64,000 bases of DNA from Streptomyces sp. NBC_00582 (GCF_036345155.1 NZ_CP107772.1:6882001-6946000); one strand, 5' to 3'. Shown: positions 8,149 to 17,878, numbered from the stretch's first letter. The notes: a model not told the origin generated them from the sequence alone. Program-made: numbers and translations.

Positions 8149-9053
8149 AGGGCGTCGACCTCCTCCGCCGTGGGGAAGGACTCCTGCGCGCCCCGCCGGG
8201 TCACCGCGACCGCCCCCACCCGGGCCGCGTACGCCGCCGCCTGCGCGAGTGACGCGCCCGCGCCCAGTTTCCACGCCAGCGCCGCCGTGAAGGAGTCACC
8301 CGCACCCGTCGTGTCCACGGCGTCCACCGCCACGGACGCGACCCGCTCGACACCGCCCTCGGCGGACGCCACCAGCGCACCCTCCGCGCCCAGGGTCACC
8401 ACCACCGACCTCGGCCCCTTCGCCAGCAGGAACCGCGCCCAGTCCTCGGGCCCGGACGCCGCGTCGTACGCCTCGCCCAGCAGCACCCTGGCCTCGTGCT
8501 CGTTGACGATCAGCGGATCGCAGGCGGCGAGCAGCACGGCCGGCAGCGGGCGCGGCGGAGAGGGGTTCAGCACGAAGCGGCTGTCCGGCGCCAGGCTCGC
8601 CGCCACCGCGACGACCGTCTCCAGCGGGATCTCCAACTGGGCCGAGACGACCCGTGAGGACCGCAACAGGCCCTCCGCGTTCCGTACGTCCTCCCGGGTC
8701 AGCCGCCCGTTCGCACCCGGTGACACCACGATGCTGTTGTCGCCCGACGGGTCCACGGTGATCAGCGCGACCCCGGTCGGCGCCCCGCCCACCAGCACGC
8801 CCCCCGTGTCGACCCCGGCCGCGCGCTGCGCGTCGAGCAGCAGCCGGCCGTGCGCGTCGTCGCCGACCCGGGCCAGCAGGGCCGTACGGGCCCCGAGACG
8901 CGCCGCCGCCACGGCCTGGTTGGCGCCCTTGCCGCCGGGGTGGACGGCCAGGTCGGAACCGAGGACCGTCTCACCGGCCCCGGGCCTGCGCTCGACGCCG
9001 ATCACCAGGTCGGCGTTGGCCGACCCTACGACCAGCAGGTCGTAGTCGTACAT
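8142..9053 (-). CDS. rbsK: ribokinase (PfkB family)
   Basis: A 303-residue kinase that phosphorylates ribose at O5 with ATP in the cytoplasm. Both PfkB signatures are present: GGKGANQAVAAARLG near residues 40-54 and DTTGAGDSF near 247-255, with Asp253 as catalytic base and GAGD as anion hole. It sits between the transporter and rbsD, overlapping rbsD by 7 bp, with a 71-bp gap after rbsCB. Ribose is the expected substrate given the company of rbsD; other pentoses are possible. Confidence 0.93.
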   Translation of the reverse strand: MYDYDLLVVGSANADLVIGVERRPGAGETVLGSDLAVHPGGKGANQAVAAARLGARTALLARVGDDAHGRLLLDAQRAAGVDTGGVLVGGAPTGVALITVDPSGDNSIVVSPGANGRLTREDVRNAEGLLRSSRVVSAQLEIPLETVVAVAASLAPDSRFVLNPSPPRPLPAVLLAACDPLIVNEHEARVLLGEAYDAASGPEDWARFLLAKGPRSVVVTLGAEGALVASAEGGVERVASVAVDAVDTTGAGDSFTAALAWKLGAGASLAQAAAYAARVGAVAVTRRGAQESFPTAEEVDALC

Positions 9054-9124
9054 GAAAGAACTCCCCTGTCACGTGGCTCGGGCGGGCGGTCCCCGCGAGG
9101 GTGACCGCCCGCCCACTCACCTGG

Positions 9125-11080
9125 TCAGCCGCTGAACCCGGCCACGTTCTCCTTCGTGACCACCTTCACCGGCACCTTCACCGTCTCCTCGACCTTCTTG
9201 CCCCGCACCGCCCGCAGCGCGTTGTCCACGGCGATCTTCCCGAGCTGGGACGGCTGCTGCGCCACGGAGGCGTACAGCGTCCCCTGTTCAACGGCCTTGA
9301 GGCCGTCCGGGGTTCCGTCGAAGCCCACGACCTGGACCGACGTGCCGGCCTTGGAACCCAGCGCCTTGATCGCGCCGAGCGCCATCTCGTCGTTGGCGGC
9401 GATGACGCCCTGGACGTCCGGGTGGGCCTGGAGCAGGTTCGACATCACGTCGAGGCCCTTGGTGCGGTCGAAGTCGGCGGGCTGCTGGGCGACGACCTGG
9501 ATGCCCGGGTAGGCCTTGAGGCCCTTCGCGAAGCCCGCCGCGCGCTCCCGCGCCGCCGAGGTGCCCGCCTGCCCCTGCAGGATCACGATCTTGCCGCTGC
9601 CGCCCAGCTTCTCGGCGACCGTCCTGGCGGCGAGTTCACCGCCGGCCACGTTGTCGGAGGCGACCAGGGCGTCCACGGTGGCCTTGTTGACGCCGCGGTC
9701 CACCGCGACGACCGGGATCTTCGCCTTGTCGGCGGCGTTGACCGAGTTGCTCGCCGCGTCCGAGTCCACCGGGTTGACGATGATCGAGTCGTAGCCGGAA
9801 CTGGTGAAGTTCTGCAGCTGGTTGGCCTGCTGCGATGCGTCGTTCTGCGCGTCGGTGACCGTGAGGTCCACGCCGAGCCGCTTGGCCTCCGCCTTCGCGC
9901 CCGACTGGATCTGCACGAAGAAGGGGTTGTTGAGCGTGGAGAGGGCCAGGCCGACCTTCGGGGTCGCCGCGGACGACGAGCTGCCGTGCAGGAAGGAGGT
10001 CGCGCCGACGATCGCCACCGTCACCACGGCCGCGAGACCGTACGTCGCCGCCTGCCGGCCCTTGCCGCCGCCGACCCCGGCACCAGCCGCCGCCGGGGTC
10101 GCCCCGGCCTTGCGGCGGACCGTGTCCAGCAGCACCGCGAGCGCGATGACGACACCGATGACGACCTGCTGCCAGAAGGCGGAGACGTTCAGCAGGTTGA
10201 GGCCGTTGCGCAGCACCGCGAGGATCAGCGCGCCGATCAGCGTGCCGGACGCCTTGCCCGTGCCACCGGCCAGCGAGGCGCCGCCGATGACGACCGCGGC
10301 GATCGCGTCGAGTTCATAGCCGTCGGCGGCCTGCGGCTGCGCGGAGGACAGCCGGGAGGCGAGCACGATGCCCGCGACGGCCGCGAACACCCCGGACAGG
10401 GCGTAGATCGCGAGCTTCTGCTTCGGCACCCGCAGACCGGAGAGACGGGCCGCCTCCTCGTTGCCGCCGATCGCGTACATCGACCGCCCGATGTACGTCC
10501 GGCCCAGCACGAACGCCGCGATCAGCCCCATGACGACCATGACCAGCACCGGCACCGGCAGCCAGCCGCCGAGTGTGTCACCGAGGTGCGAGACGGAGTC
10601 GGGGAAGGCGATCGGGGACCCCTCGGAGATCACCAGCGACAGACCGCGGCCCACCGACAGCATCGCGAGCGTGGCGATGAACGGCGGCAGCTTGCCGTAC
10701 GCGATGAGGAAACCGTTCACCAGGCCGGCCGCGATGCCGGTCAGGACGGCGAGGACGACGGCTATGGCCACCGGCACGCCGTGCTGGGTGGCGCTCCACG
10801 CGAGCACGGTGGCCGACAGCGCGGCGACCGAGCCGACCGACAGGTCGATGCCGGCCGAGACGATCACGAAGGTGACACCGAAGGCGAGGATGGCGGTCAC
10901 GGCCGCCTGGACGCCGACGTTCAGGAGGTTGTCGGTGGTGAGGAAGTCGCCCGACAGCGCCGACATGGCGATGACGAGGACGATCAGCGCGGTGAGCGCG
11001 CCGTTGTCGAGGAGCAGTCTGCGGACCGCCGCGGCGCCGCCGCCGGTGCCCGTCGTGCTCTTGAGCGTGTCAGCGGCCAC
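9125..11080 (-). CDS. rbsC: ribose-type ABC transporter permease fused to its substrate-binding protein
   Basis: One 651-residue chain combines two normally separate proteins. Residues about 15-320 form an RbsC-type permease with many membrane segments (motifs SAGIDLSVGS and ANP-type loops). A Gly/Ala linker (about 325-345) and an extra membrane segment (about 348-365) follow. Residues about 374-651 are a periplasmic-binding-protein type I domain (VGLALSTLNNPFF, VDSDAASN, GANDEMA-like). The binding domain is thus tethered outside the membrane instead of being a free lipoprotein. GTG 11080 is preferred because GGAGG lies 6 nt upstream; the in-frame GTG at 11098 lacks this. It overlaps rbsA by 11 bp. 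Confidence 0.9.
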   Translation of the reverse strand: MAADTLKSTTGTGGGAAAVRRLLLDNGALTALIVLVIAMSALSGDFLTTDNLLNVGVQAAVTAILAFGVTFVIVSAGIDLSVGSVAALSATVLAWSATQHGVPVAIAVVLAVLTGIAAGLVNGFLIAYGKLPPFIATLAMLSVGRGLSLVISEGSPIAFPDSVSHLGDTLGGWLPVPVLVMVVMGLIAAFVLGRTYIGRSMYAIGGNEEAARLSGLRVPKQKLAIYALSGVFAAVAGIVLASRLSSAQPQAADGYELDAIAAVVIGGASLAGGTGKASGTLIGALILAVLRNGLNLLNVSAFWQQVVIGVVIALAVLLDTVRRKAGATPAAAGAGVGGGKGRQAATYGLAAVVTVAIVGATSFLHGSSSSAATPKVGLALSTLNNPFFVQIQSGAKAEAKRLGVDLTVTDAQNDASQQANQLQNFTSSGYDSIIVNPVDSDAASNSVNAADKAKIPVVAVDRGVNKATVDALVASDNVAGGELAARTVAEKLGGSGKIVILQGQAGTSAARERAAGFAKGLKAYPGIQVVAQQPADFDRTKGLDVMSNLLQAHPDVQGVIAANDEMALGAIKALGSKAGTSVQVVGFDGTPDGLKAVEQGTLYASVAQQPSQLGKIAVDNALRAVRGKKVEETVKVPVKVVTKENVAGFSG

Positions 11081-12614
11081 GGCCGGCCTCCGTTTCACTG
11101 GAAGGGGAGCTGGAAGGGGAGAGAGAGGGGTTGCTCACCGCGAGGGCCATCACGGAGTCCTGGGTGGCCCGGTCCGCGGCGAGTTCGCCGGCGATCCGGC
11201 CCTGCGCCATCACCAGCACCCGGTCGCTCATGCCGAGCACCTCGGGCAGATCGCTGGAGATCATCAGCACGGCGGCGCCCTGGGCGGTGAGTTCGTTGAT
11301 GAGCTGGTAGATCTCGACCTTGGCGCCGACGTCGATGCCGCGCGTGGGCTCGTCGAGGATCAGCACCTTGGTGTCGGCGAGCAGCCACTTGCCGATGACG
11401 ACCTTCTGCTGGTTGCCGCCGGACAGGGTGCGCACCTGCTGGTGGAGCCCGGCCATCCGCACCCCGAGCTGCCCGGCGATCCGTTCGGCCGCCGCGTGCT
11501 GCCCCTTGAGGTCGACGAGCCCGCCGCGGGTCGCGGCCCGCAGGGTGACCAGGCCGAGGTTCTCCTCCACCGACTGGTCGAGCACCAGGCCCTGGCCCTT
11601 GCGGTCCTCGGGGACGAGCCCGATCCCGGCGGCCATCGCCGCGTTGACGTCGTGCCGGGCGACCGGGGCGCCGGAGACCTTCACGGCCCCCCGGTCGTAG
11701 GGGTCGGCGCCGAAGACGGCCCGGACGACCTCGGTACGGCCCGCGCCGACGAGCCCGGCGATGCCGACGACCTCACCGGCGTGCACCTCGAAGCTGACGT
11801 CGTGGAAGACGCCGTCCCGGGTGAGCCCCTCGACGGACAGCAGCGCGGTGCCCCGGTCGGCGCGCTCCCTCGGGTACTGCTGTTCGATGGAACGGCCCAC
11901 CATGAGCCGGACGAGCTCGTCCTCGGGTGTGGACGCGGGCACCTGGCCGACGGACCTGCCGTCGCGGATGACCGTGACCCGGTCGCCCAGGGCCGCGATC
12001 TCCTCCAGGTGGTGGGTGATGAACACGATCCCGACGCCGTCCTCGCGCAGGGTGCGCACGATGGCGAAGAGCTTGTCGACCTCCTCCGAGGTCAGCACCG
12101 CGGTCGGCTCGTCCATGATCAGCACGCGCGTGTTCAGGCTCAGCGCCTTGGCGATCTCGACCATCTGCAGGCGCGCGATGCCGAGTTCGCGCACACGCGC
12201 GCGTGGCGACACGTTCACGCCCACGCGCGCGAGGAGCACCTCGGCGTCGGCCTCCATCGTCTTCCGGTCGATCATCCCGAAGCGGCGCGGCTGCCGCCCG
12301 AGGAAGATGTTCTCGGCGACCGTCAGATCGGGTACGAGGTTGAACTCCTGGTAGATCGTGGCGATGCCGAGGCGTTCGGCGTCCTGCGCGCCGTGGATGC
12401 GCACCTCCTCGCCGCCGGCCAGGATCCGCCCGGCGTCGGGGCGGTAGGCGCCGGAGAGCATCTTGATGAGGGTGCTCTTGCCGGCGCCGTTCTCACCGAG
12501 GAGTACGTGCACCTCGCCCCGGCGCAGGTCGAAGTCGACGCCGTCGAGCGCGACCACGCCGGGGAAGGTCTTGCGTATGCCTTCGATGCGCAGCAACTCG
12601 TCCGCGTTGCTCAC
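11070..12614 (-). CDS. rbsA: ribose-type ABC transporter ATPase with two nucleotide-binding domains
   Basis: A 514-residue sugar-import ATPase of the RbsA/MglA type with tandem NBDs. The first has Walker A GENGAGKST near residue 40 and MDEPTAVL; the second has the degenerate P-loop region GLVGAGRTEV, the signature LSGGNQQKV and LDEPTRGIDVGAK. The C-terminus is a Ser/Pro-rich extension. GTG 12614 is chosen because AGGAG lies 6-7 nt upstream and the GTGA overlaps the regulator's stop, so rbsR and rbsA are translationally coupled. It energises the fused RbsCB permease. Confidence 0.93.
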   Translation of the reverse strand: MSNADELLRIEGIRKTFPGVVALDGVDFDLRRGEVHVLLGENGAGKSTLIKMLSGAYRPDAGRILAGGEEVRIHGAQDAERLGIATIYQEFNLVPDLTVAENIFLGRQPRRFGMIDRKTMEADAEVLLARVGVNVSPRARVRELGIARLQMVEIAKALSLNTRVLIMDEPTAVLTSEEVDKLFAIVRTLREDGVGIVFITHHLEEIAALGDRVTVIRDGRSVGQVPASTPEDELVRLMVGRSIEQQYPRERADRGTALLSVEGLTRDGVFHDVSFEVHAGEVVGIAGLVGAGRTEVVRAVFGADPYDRGAVKVSGAPVARHDVNAAMAAGIGLVPEDRKGQGLVLDQSVEENLGLVTLRAATRGGLVDLKGQHAAAERIAGQLGVRMAGLHQQVRTLSGGNQQKVVIGKWLLADTKVLILDEPTRGIDVGAKVEIYQLINELTAQGAAVLMISSDLPEVLGMSDRVLVMAQGRIAGELAADRATQDSVMALAVSNPSLSPSSSPSSETEAGRGR

Positions 12615-13660
12615 GACTGGCTCCTGTTCGTTGCGGGTGACTCCGAGGAAGTCGGCGGCCCGGAAGTCGGTGGCTCGCCGCACGACCGGCGTACGACGAG
12701 ACGGGCGGGGAGGGTGACGGACTGCGGGGGCCGGCCCTCGATGAGGTCGACCAGGGCCCGTACGGCGGCCCGGCCCAGCTCGCCCGTGGGCTGGGCGATC
12801 GCGGTGATCGGCGGATCGGTGTGCACGAACCACGGGATGTCGTCGAACGCGGCCAGCGCGAGGTCGTCGGGAACGCGCAGCCCACGCGCGCGTACGGCGT
12901 CCAGCGCGCCGAGCGCCATCAGGTTGTCGGCGGCGAACACGACCTCGGGCGGCTCGGGCAGGTCGAGGAAGCCGTCGGTGACCCGGCGTCCGCTCTCGGC
13001 CTGGAAGTCGCCCTGCCCTGTGTAGGCGTCCGGGAGGGGAAGCCCGTACTCGGCCATGGCGGCCCGGAAGGCCTCGACGCGCTCGCTGCCGGTGGTGGTG
13101 GCCGCCGGGCCCGCGATGATGGCGAGCCGCCGGTGCCCGAGCCCGTGCAGATGCGCCACGAGGTCCCGTACGGCGGCCCGGCCGTCCGCCCGCACCACCG
13201 GCACCTCGACACCCGGGATCCACCGGTCGACGAACACCATCGGGGTGCCCCCGCGCGCGGCGTCGAGCATCAGCGGCGAACCGCCGTCGGTGGGGGAGAC
13301 GAGCAGGCCGTCGATCCTGCGGTCCAGCAGGGTCCGTACGTGGTGGTCCTGGAGGTCCGGCCGTTCGTCGGCGTTGCCGATGATCACGCTGTAGCCGAGG
13401 GCACGGGCGGCCTCCTCGACGGAGCGCGCCAGCTCGGTGAAGTAGGGGTTCATCACGTCGCTGATGACCAGACCGAGGGTGTGGGTCTGGTCGGTGCGCA
13501 GCGACCGGGCGACGGCGTTCGGGCGGTAGCCCAGGGCCTCGACGGCGGCCAGCACGCGCGTGCGTGCGTCCTCGCTGACCGACGGATGGTCGTTCAGGAC
13601 GCGCGACACCGTGGCGACGGACACCCCCGCCTCGGCGGCCACGTCCTTGATGCTCGCCAT
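12611..13660 (-). CDS. rbsR: LacI-family transcriptional regulator of the rbs operon
   Basis: A 349-residue repressor. The N-terminal helix-turn-helix (residues 3-25, IKDVAAEAGVSVATVSRVL) and hinge helix YRPNAVARSLR are followed by a ribose-binding-like sensor domain. It is the first gene of the operon and its stop overlaps the rbsA start by 4 bp, so it very probably autoregulates. Two copies of a 14-bp LacI-type site lie just upstream. Ribose or a ribose derivative is the expected inducer. The ATG has a purine-rich GAGGAGGTGG before it. Confidence 0.9.
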   Translation of the reverse strand: MASIKDVAAEAGVSVATVSRVLNDHPSVSEDARTRVLAAVEALGYRPNAVARSLRTDQTHTLGLVISDVMNPYFTELARSVEEAARALGYSVIIGNADERPDLQDHHVRTLLDRRIDGLLVSPTDGGSPLMLDAARGGTPMVFVDRWIPGVEVPVVRADGRAAVRDLVAHLHGLGHRRLAIIAGPAATTTGSERVEAFRAAMAEYGLPLPDAYTGQGDFQAESGRRVTDGFLDLPEPPEVVFAADNLMALGALDAVRARGLRVPDDLALAAFDDIPWFVHTDPPITAIAQPTGELGRAAVRALVDLIEGRPPQSVTLPARLVVRRSCGEPPTSGPPTSSESPATNRSQS

Positions 13661-13678
13661 CGCCGCTCCACCTCCTCG

Positions 13679-13724
13679 TGGAATCGATTACATCGCTGTG
13701 TAGGGAGGATTGGAATCGATTACA
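13679..13724. promoter_or_regulatory. two LacI-type operator copies upstream of rbsR
   Basis: The 14-mer TGGAATCGATTACA occurs exactly twice, at 13679-13692 and 13711-13724, 32 bp apart (about three helical turns). Each contains the near-symmetric core GAATCGATTAC, like LacI-family operators. The first copy lies 19 bp upstream of the rbsR ATG. Confidence 0.8.
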
Positions 13725-13940
13725 CGGGTGTTAATCAAGACTCCGGCGTGGCTGAAACCGATTCGTGATGAACGGAGGGGCTGGTCGGGGCCGGCCTCGT
13801 CGTCGCGAGCCCGCCGTCCCCGGCGTCCTGCACGGCGACCGCCCTCGCGGCGTCACCGGCCATGTGGTCGGCACCTGTGTGACGATCGCCGAGAACTGAC
13901 GCCCCACGGCAATGTCGGTGCCGGGCGGTACCGTCGGACC

Positions 13941-16193
13941 ATGACCGATCAGGCGGGGGCCTCCCCGGCGGGGGAGCGGCGGCTCGCGACGCTGGAAGGC
14001 GTGCTCGAACGCATCACGTACGCCAACGAGGAGAACGGCTACACGGTGGCCCGGGTCGACACCGGCCGGGGCGCCGGCGATCTGCTCACCGTCGTGGGCG
14101 CGCTGCTCGGCGCCCAGGTCGGCGAGTCGCTGCGGATGGAGGGCCGCTGGGGCTCGCATCCGCAGTACGGCAAGCAGTTCACCGTGGAGAACTACACCAC
14201 CGTCCTGCCGGCCACCGTCCAGGGCATCCGCCGCTACCTGGGATCCGGCCTGGTCAAGGGCATCGGCCCGGTCTTCGCCGACCGCATCACCCAGCACTTC
14301 GGCGTCGACACCCTGACGGTCATCGAGGAGGAGCCGAAGCGCCTGATCGAGGTCCCCGGCCTCGGCCCGAAGCGCACGAAGAAGATCGCCGACGCCTGGG
14401 AGGAGCAGAAGGCGATCAAGGAGGTCATGCTGTTCCTCCAGACCGTCGAGGTGTCCACCTCCATCGCGGTCCGGATCTACAAGAAGTACGGCGACGCGTC
14501 GATCTCCGTCGTGAAGAATCAGCCGTACCGGCTGGCCGCCGACGTCTGGGGCATCGGCTTCCTCACCGCCGACAAGATCGCCCAGTCGGTCGGCATCCCG
14601 CACGACAGCCCGGAGCGCGTGAAGGCGGGTCTGCAGTACGCGCTGTCCCAGTCCGCCGACCAGGGCCACTGCTATCTCCCCGAGGAGCGGCTGATCGCCG
14701 ACGCGGTCAAGCTGCTCCAGGTCGACACCGGCCTGGTCATCGAGTGCCTGGCCGAACTGGCCCTGCCGGACGAGGACACCGGCGAGTCGGGCGTCGTACG
14801 GGAGAAGGTGCCCGGTGAGCACGGCGAGGAGGTCACCGCGGTCTATCTCGTTCCCTTCCACCGCGCCGAACTCTCCCTCTCCGCCCAGGTGCTGCGCCTG
14901 CTGCGCACGGAGGAGGACCGGATGCCCGGATTCCACGAGGTGGCGTGGGAGAAGGCGCTGGGCTGGCTGAAGGGCCGTACCGGCGCCGATCTCGCGCCCG
15001 AGCAGGAGGCGGCCGTGCGGCTCGCGCTGACCGAGAAGGTCGCCGTGCTCACCGGCGGCCCCGGCTGCGGCAAGTCCTTCACCGTGCGCTCGATCGTGGA
15101 GCTGGCCCGCGCCAAGAAGGCCAAGGTGGTGCTGGCCGCGCCCACCGGCCGCGCCGCCAAGCGCCTGGCCGAGCTGACGGGCGCCGAGGCGTCCACGGTC
15201 CACCGGCTGCTGGAGCTCAAGCCCGGCGGCGACGCGGCCTACGACCGGGACCGCCCGCTCGACGCCGACCTGGTCGTCGTCGACGAGGCGTCGATGCTGG
15301 ATCTGCTCCTGGCCAACAAGCTGGTGAAGGCCGTGCCGCCGGGCGCCCACCTGCTGTTCGTCGGGGACGTCGACCAGCTCCCGAGCGTCGGTGCGGGCGA
15401 GGTGCTGCGCGATCTGCTCGCCGACGACAGCCCGGTCCCGGCCGTGCGCCTCACGCGCGTGTTCCGTCAGGCCCAGCAGTCCGGCGTGGTGACGAACGCC
15501 CACCGGATCAACGCCGGGCAGCATCCGGTGACCGACGGCATGAAGGACTTCTTCCTGTTCGTCGAGGACGACACCGAGGAGGCCGGCCGGCTCACCGTGG
15601 ACGTGGCCGCCCGCCGTATCCCGGCGAAGTTCGGCCTGGACCCGCGCCGGGACGTGCAGGTGCTCGCGCCCATGCACCGCGGCCCGGCCGGCGCCGGCAC
15701 GCTCAACGGCCTGCTCCAGCAGGCCATCACCCCCGGCCGGCCCGACCTGGCGGAGAAGCGGTTCGGCGGCCGGGTCTTCCGTGTCGGCGACAAGGTCACG
15801 CAGATCCGCAACAATTACGAGAAGGGGAAGAACGGTGTCTTCAACGGCACCGTGGGCGTGGTCACCTCGCTCGATCCGGTCGACCAGCGCCTCACGGTAC
15901 TGACGGACGAGGACGAGGAGGTTCCCTACGAGTTCGACGAACTGGACGAACTGGCCCACGCGTACGCGGTGACGATCCACCGTTCACAGGGAAGTGAATA
16001 TCCCGCCGTGGTGATCCCCGTCACCACGGGAGCATGGATGATGCTCCAGCGGAACCTGTTGTATACGGCCGTCACCCGCGCGAAGCGTCTCGTCGTCCTC
16101 GTCGGCTCGCGCAAGGCGATCGGCCAGGCGGTGCGCACGGTCTCGGCGGGCCGCCGCTGTACGGCCCTCGATTTCCGGCTTGCGGGCCGGTGA
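13941..16193 (+). CDS. RecD2-like ATP-dependent DNA helicase (SF1B)
   Basis: A 750-residue helicase unwinding DNA 5'-3', acting in repair or replication without RecBC partners. The N-terminal OB-like region (TYANEENGYTVARV) is followed by a helix-hairpin-helix (LIEVPGLGPKRTKKI, about residues 133-147), Walker A GGPGCGKSFT near 370, Walker B VVDEASML near 447, FVGDVDQLPSVGAGEVL, and the C-terminal TIHRSQGSEYPAV motif. Length and order match RecD2 of bacteria lacking a RecBCD complex. ATG 13941 is preferred to upstream frames because the conserved domain begins right after it; no strong ribosome-binding site is visible. The gene is monocistronic. Confidence 0.9.
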   Translation: MTDQAGASPAGERRLATLEGVLERITYANEENGYTVARVDTGRGAGDLLTVVGALLGAQVGESLRMEGRWGSHPQYGKQFTVENYTTVLPATVQGIRRYLGSGLVKGIGPVFADRITQHFGVDTLTVIEEEPKRLIEVPGLGPKRTKKIADAWEEQKAIKEVMLFLQTVEVSTSIAVRIYKKYGDASISVVKNQPYRLAADVWGIGFLTADKIAQSVGIPHDSPERVKAGLQYALSQSADQGHCYLPEERLIADAVKLLQVDTGLVIECLAELALPDEDTGESGVVREKVPGEHGEEVTAVYLVPFHRAELSLSAQVLRLLRTEEDRMPGFHEVAWEKALGWLKGRTGADLAPEQEAAVRLALTEKVAVLTGGPGCGKSFTVRSIVELARAKKAKVVLAAPTGRAAKRLAELTGAEASTVHRLLELKPGGDAAYDRDRPLDADLVVVDEASMLDLLLANKLVKAVPPGAHLLFVGDVDQLPSVGAGEVLRDLLADDSPVPAVRLTRVFRQAQQSGVVTNAHRINAGQHPVTDGMKDFFLFVEDDTEEAGRLTVDVAARRIPAKFGLDPRRDVQVLAPMHRGPAGAGTLNGLLQQAITPGRPDLAEKRFGGRVFRVGDKVTQIRNNYEKGKNGVFNGTVGVVTSLDPVDQRLTVLTDEDEEVPYEFDELDELAHAYAVTIHRSQGSEYPAVVIPVTTGAWMMLQRNLLYTAVTRAKRLVVLVGSRKAIGQAVRTVSAGRRCTALDFRLAGR

Positions 16194-16424
16194 CCGTGCC
16201 GTTCTCGAACGCATCACAAAAAATGATCGATCAAATGAGTCGCAAAGGTCACAGAGCACTTCCCCCACCGTGACGAAGGCGGCAGTATGAGCAAGTTGGC
16301 GGCACTGAGTGCCGTCGATAAGCCCAATGGTCGACCCCGAGTGCACTCTCCTGCGCCAAATGGGGGAGGGTGGAGACAGTCAGGGCAACCTCGAAGAAGA
16401 GGCACAACGTCGGTGAGGGATGAC

Positions 16425-17714
16425 GTGAGCGACAACTCTGTAGTACTGCGGTACGGCGACGGCGAGTACACCTACCCGGTGATCGACAGCACCGTCGGCG
16501 ACAAGGGCTTCGACATCGGGAAGCTCCGCGCCCAGACCGGTCTGGTGACCCTGGACAGCGGCTACGGCAACACCGCCGCCTATAAATCCGCCATCACGTA
16601 CCTCGACGGCGAGCAGGGCATCCTCCGGTACCGCGGCTACCCGATCGAGCAGCTCGCGGAGCGGTCGACCTTCCTGGAGGTCGCCTACCTGCTGATCAAC
16701 GGCGAGCTGCCGACGGTCGACGAGCTGAGCGTCTTCAAGAACGACATCACGCAGCACACCCTGCTGCACGAGGACGTCAAGAACTTCTACAAGGGCTTCC
16801 CGCGCGACGCCCACCCGATGGCGATGCTGTCCTCGGTGGTCTCCGCGCTGTCCACCTTCTACCAGGACAGCCACAACCCGTTCGACGAGAAGCAGCGCAA
16901 CCTCTCCACGATCCGTCTGCTCGCCAAGCTTCCGACGATCGCCGCGTACGCGTACAAGAAGTCGATCGGTCACCCGTTCGTCTACCCGCGCAACGACCTC
17001 GGTTACGTCGAGAACTTCCTGCGGATGACCTTCTCGGTCCCGGCGCAGGAGTACGAGCTGGACCCGGTCGTCGTCTCCGCCCTGGACAAGCTCCTCATCC
17101 TGCACGCGGACCACGAGCAGAACTGTTCGACCTCCACGGTCCGCCTCGTCGGCTCGTCCCAGGCGAACATGTTCGCCTCCATCTCGGCCGGCATCAACGC
17201 CCTCTGGGGCCCGCTGCACGGCGGCGCCAACCAGTCCGTGCTGGAGATGCTCGAGGGCATCCAGGCGGGCGGCGGCGATGTCGACTCCTTCATCTCCAAG
17301 GTGAAGAACAAGGAGGACGGCGTCCGCCTGATGGGCTTCGGCCACCGGGTGTACAAGTCCTTCGACCCGCGCGCCAAGATCATCAAGGCGGCGGCGCACG
17401 ATGTCCTCTCGGCGCTCGGCAAGTCCGACGAGCTGCTGGACATCGCCCTGAAGCTCGAGGAGCACGCGCTCTCCGACGACTACTTCGTCTCGCGCAACCT
17501 GTACCCGAACGTGGACTTCTACACGGGTCTGATCTACCGCGCGATGGGCTTCCCGACCGAGATGTTCACGGTGCTGTTCGCCCTCGGCCGCCTTCCGGGC
17601 TGGATCGCCCAGTGGCACGAGATGATCAAGGAGCCCGGCTCCCGCATCGGTCGCCCCCGCCAGATCTACACCGGCGTGGTCGAGCGCGACTTCGTGCCGG
17701 TCGAAGAGCGCTGA
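16425..17714 (+). CDS. gltA: citrate synthase
   Basis: A 429-residue type II citrate synthase condensing oxaloacetate and acetyl-CoA in the TCA cycle. Signature regions: LHADHEQNCSTSTVRLVGS with catalytic His near 227, GPLHGGANQSVL, GFGHRVYKSFDPR with the second His near 306, and a PNVDFYTG segment carrying the catalytic Asp. GTG 16425 gives the usual N-terminus SDNSVVLRYGDGEY, with GAGGGA 4 nt upstream. The frame stays open back to an ATG at 16287, but that extension has the composition of leader DNA. The gene stands alone, with a 230-bp leader and an AT-rich stretch near 16220. Confidence 0.93.
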   Translation: MSDNSVVLRYGDGEYTYPVIDSTVGDKGFDIGKLRAQTGLVTLDSGYGNTAAYKSAITYLDGEQGILRYRGYPIEQLAERSTFLEVAYLLINGELPTVDELSVFKNDITQHTLLHEDVKNFYKGFPRDAHPMAMLSSVVSALSTFYQDSHNPFDEKQRNLSTIRLLAKLPTIAAYAYKKSIGHPFVYPRNDLGYVENFLRMTFSVPAQEYELDPVVVSALDKLLILHADHEQNCSTSTVRLVGSSQANMFASISAGINALWGPLHGGANQSVLEMLEGIQAGGGDVDSFISKVKNKEDGVRLMGFGHRVYKSFDPRAKIIKAAAHDVLSALGKSDELLDIALKLEEHALSDDYFVSRNLYPNVDFYTGLIYRAMGFPTEMFTVLFALGRLPGWIAQWHEMIKEPGSRIGRPRQIYTGVVERDFVPVEER

Positions 17715-17764
17715 CGCCTCCGGCGGGGGGCCGCAGGGTTCCCCGCCGCCGGTTCGTCCGTCAT

Positions 17765-17878
17765 GTGCGGGTGCGTGGGGGCCGTTCGCGCAGTTCCCCG
17801 CGCCCCTTGGGTGGCGCGACTGGTCCTGCGTCAGGGGCGCGGGGTATTGCGCGACCAGCCACCGCGTACCCGCACCCG
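17765..17878. repeat. long inverted-repeat element, streptomycete intergenic type
   Basis: Left arm 17765-17809 and right arm 17831-17878 pair over most of their length; the right arm has GGGGCGCGGGG followed by GCGCGACCAGCCAC and ACCCGCACCCG. Related, shorter copies lie at 25110-25152 and 27832-27900. Such elements recur between streptomycete genes; this one, about 50 bp after the citrate synthase stop, probably also works as its terminator. Confidence 0.65.

Noticed and set aside
11070..13223. RbsA frame extended upstream to 13223
   Set aside because: The extension runs through the rbsR gene in another frame; the true start is the GTG at 12614 that overlaps the rbsR stop.
16287..16424. N-terminal extension of citrate synthase from ATG 16287
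   Set aside because: In frame, but the residues are not like citrate synthase and the family N-terminus begins at the GTG at 16425 with its own purine-rich site. Kept only as an alternative.
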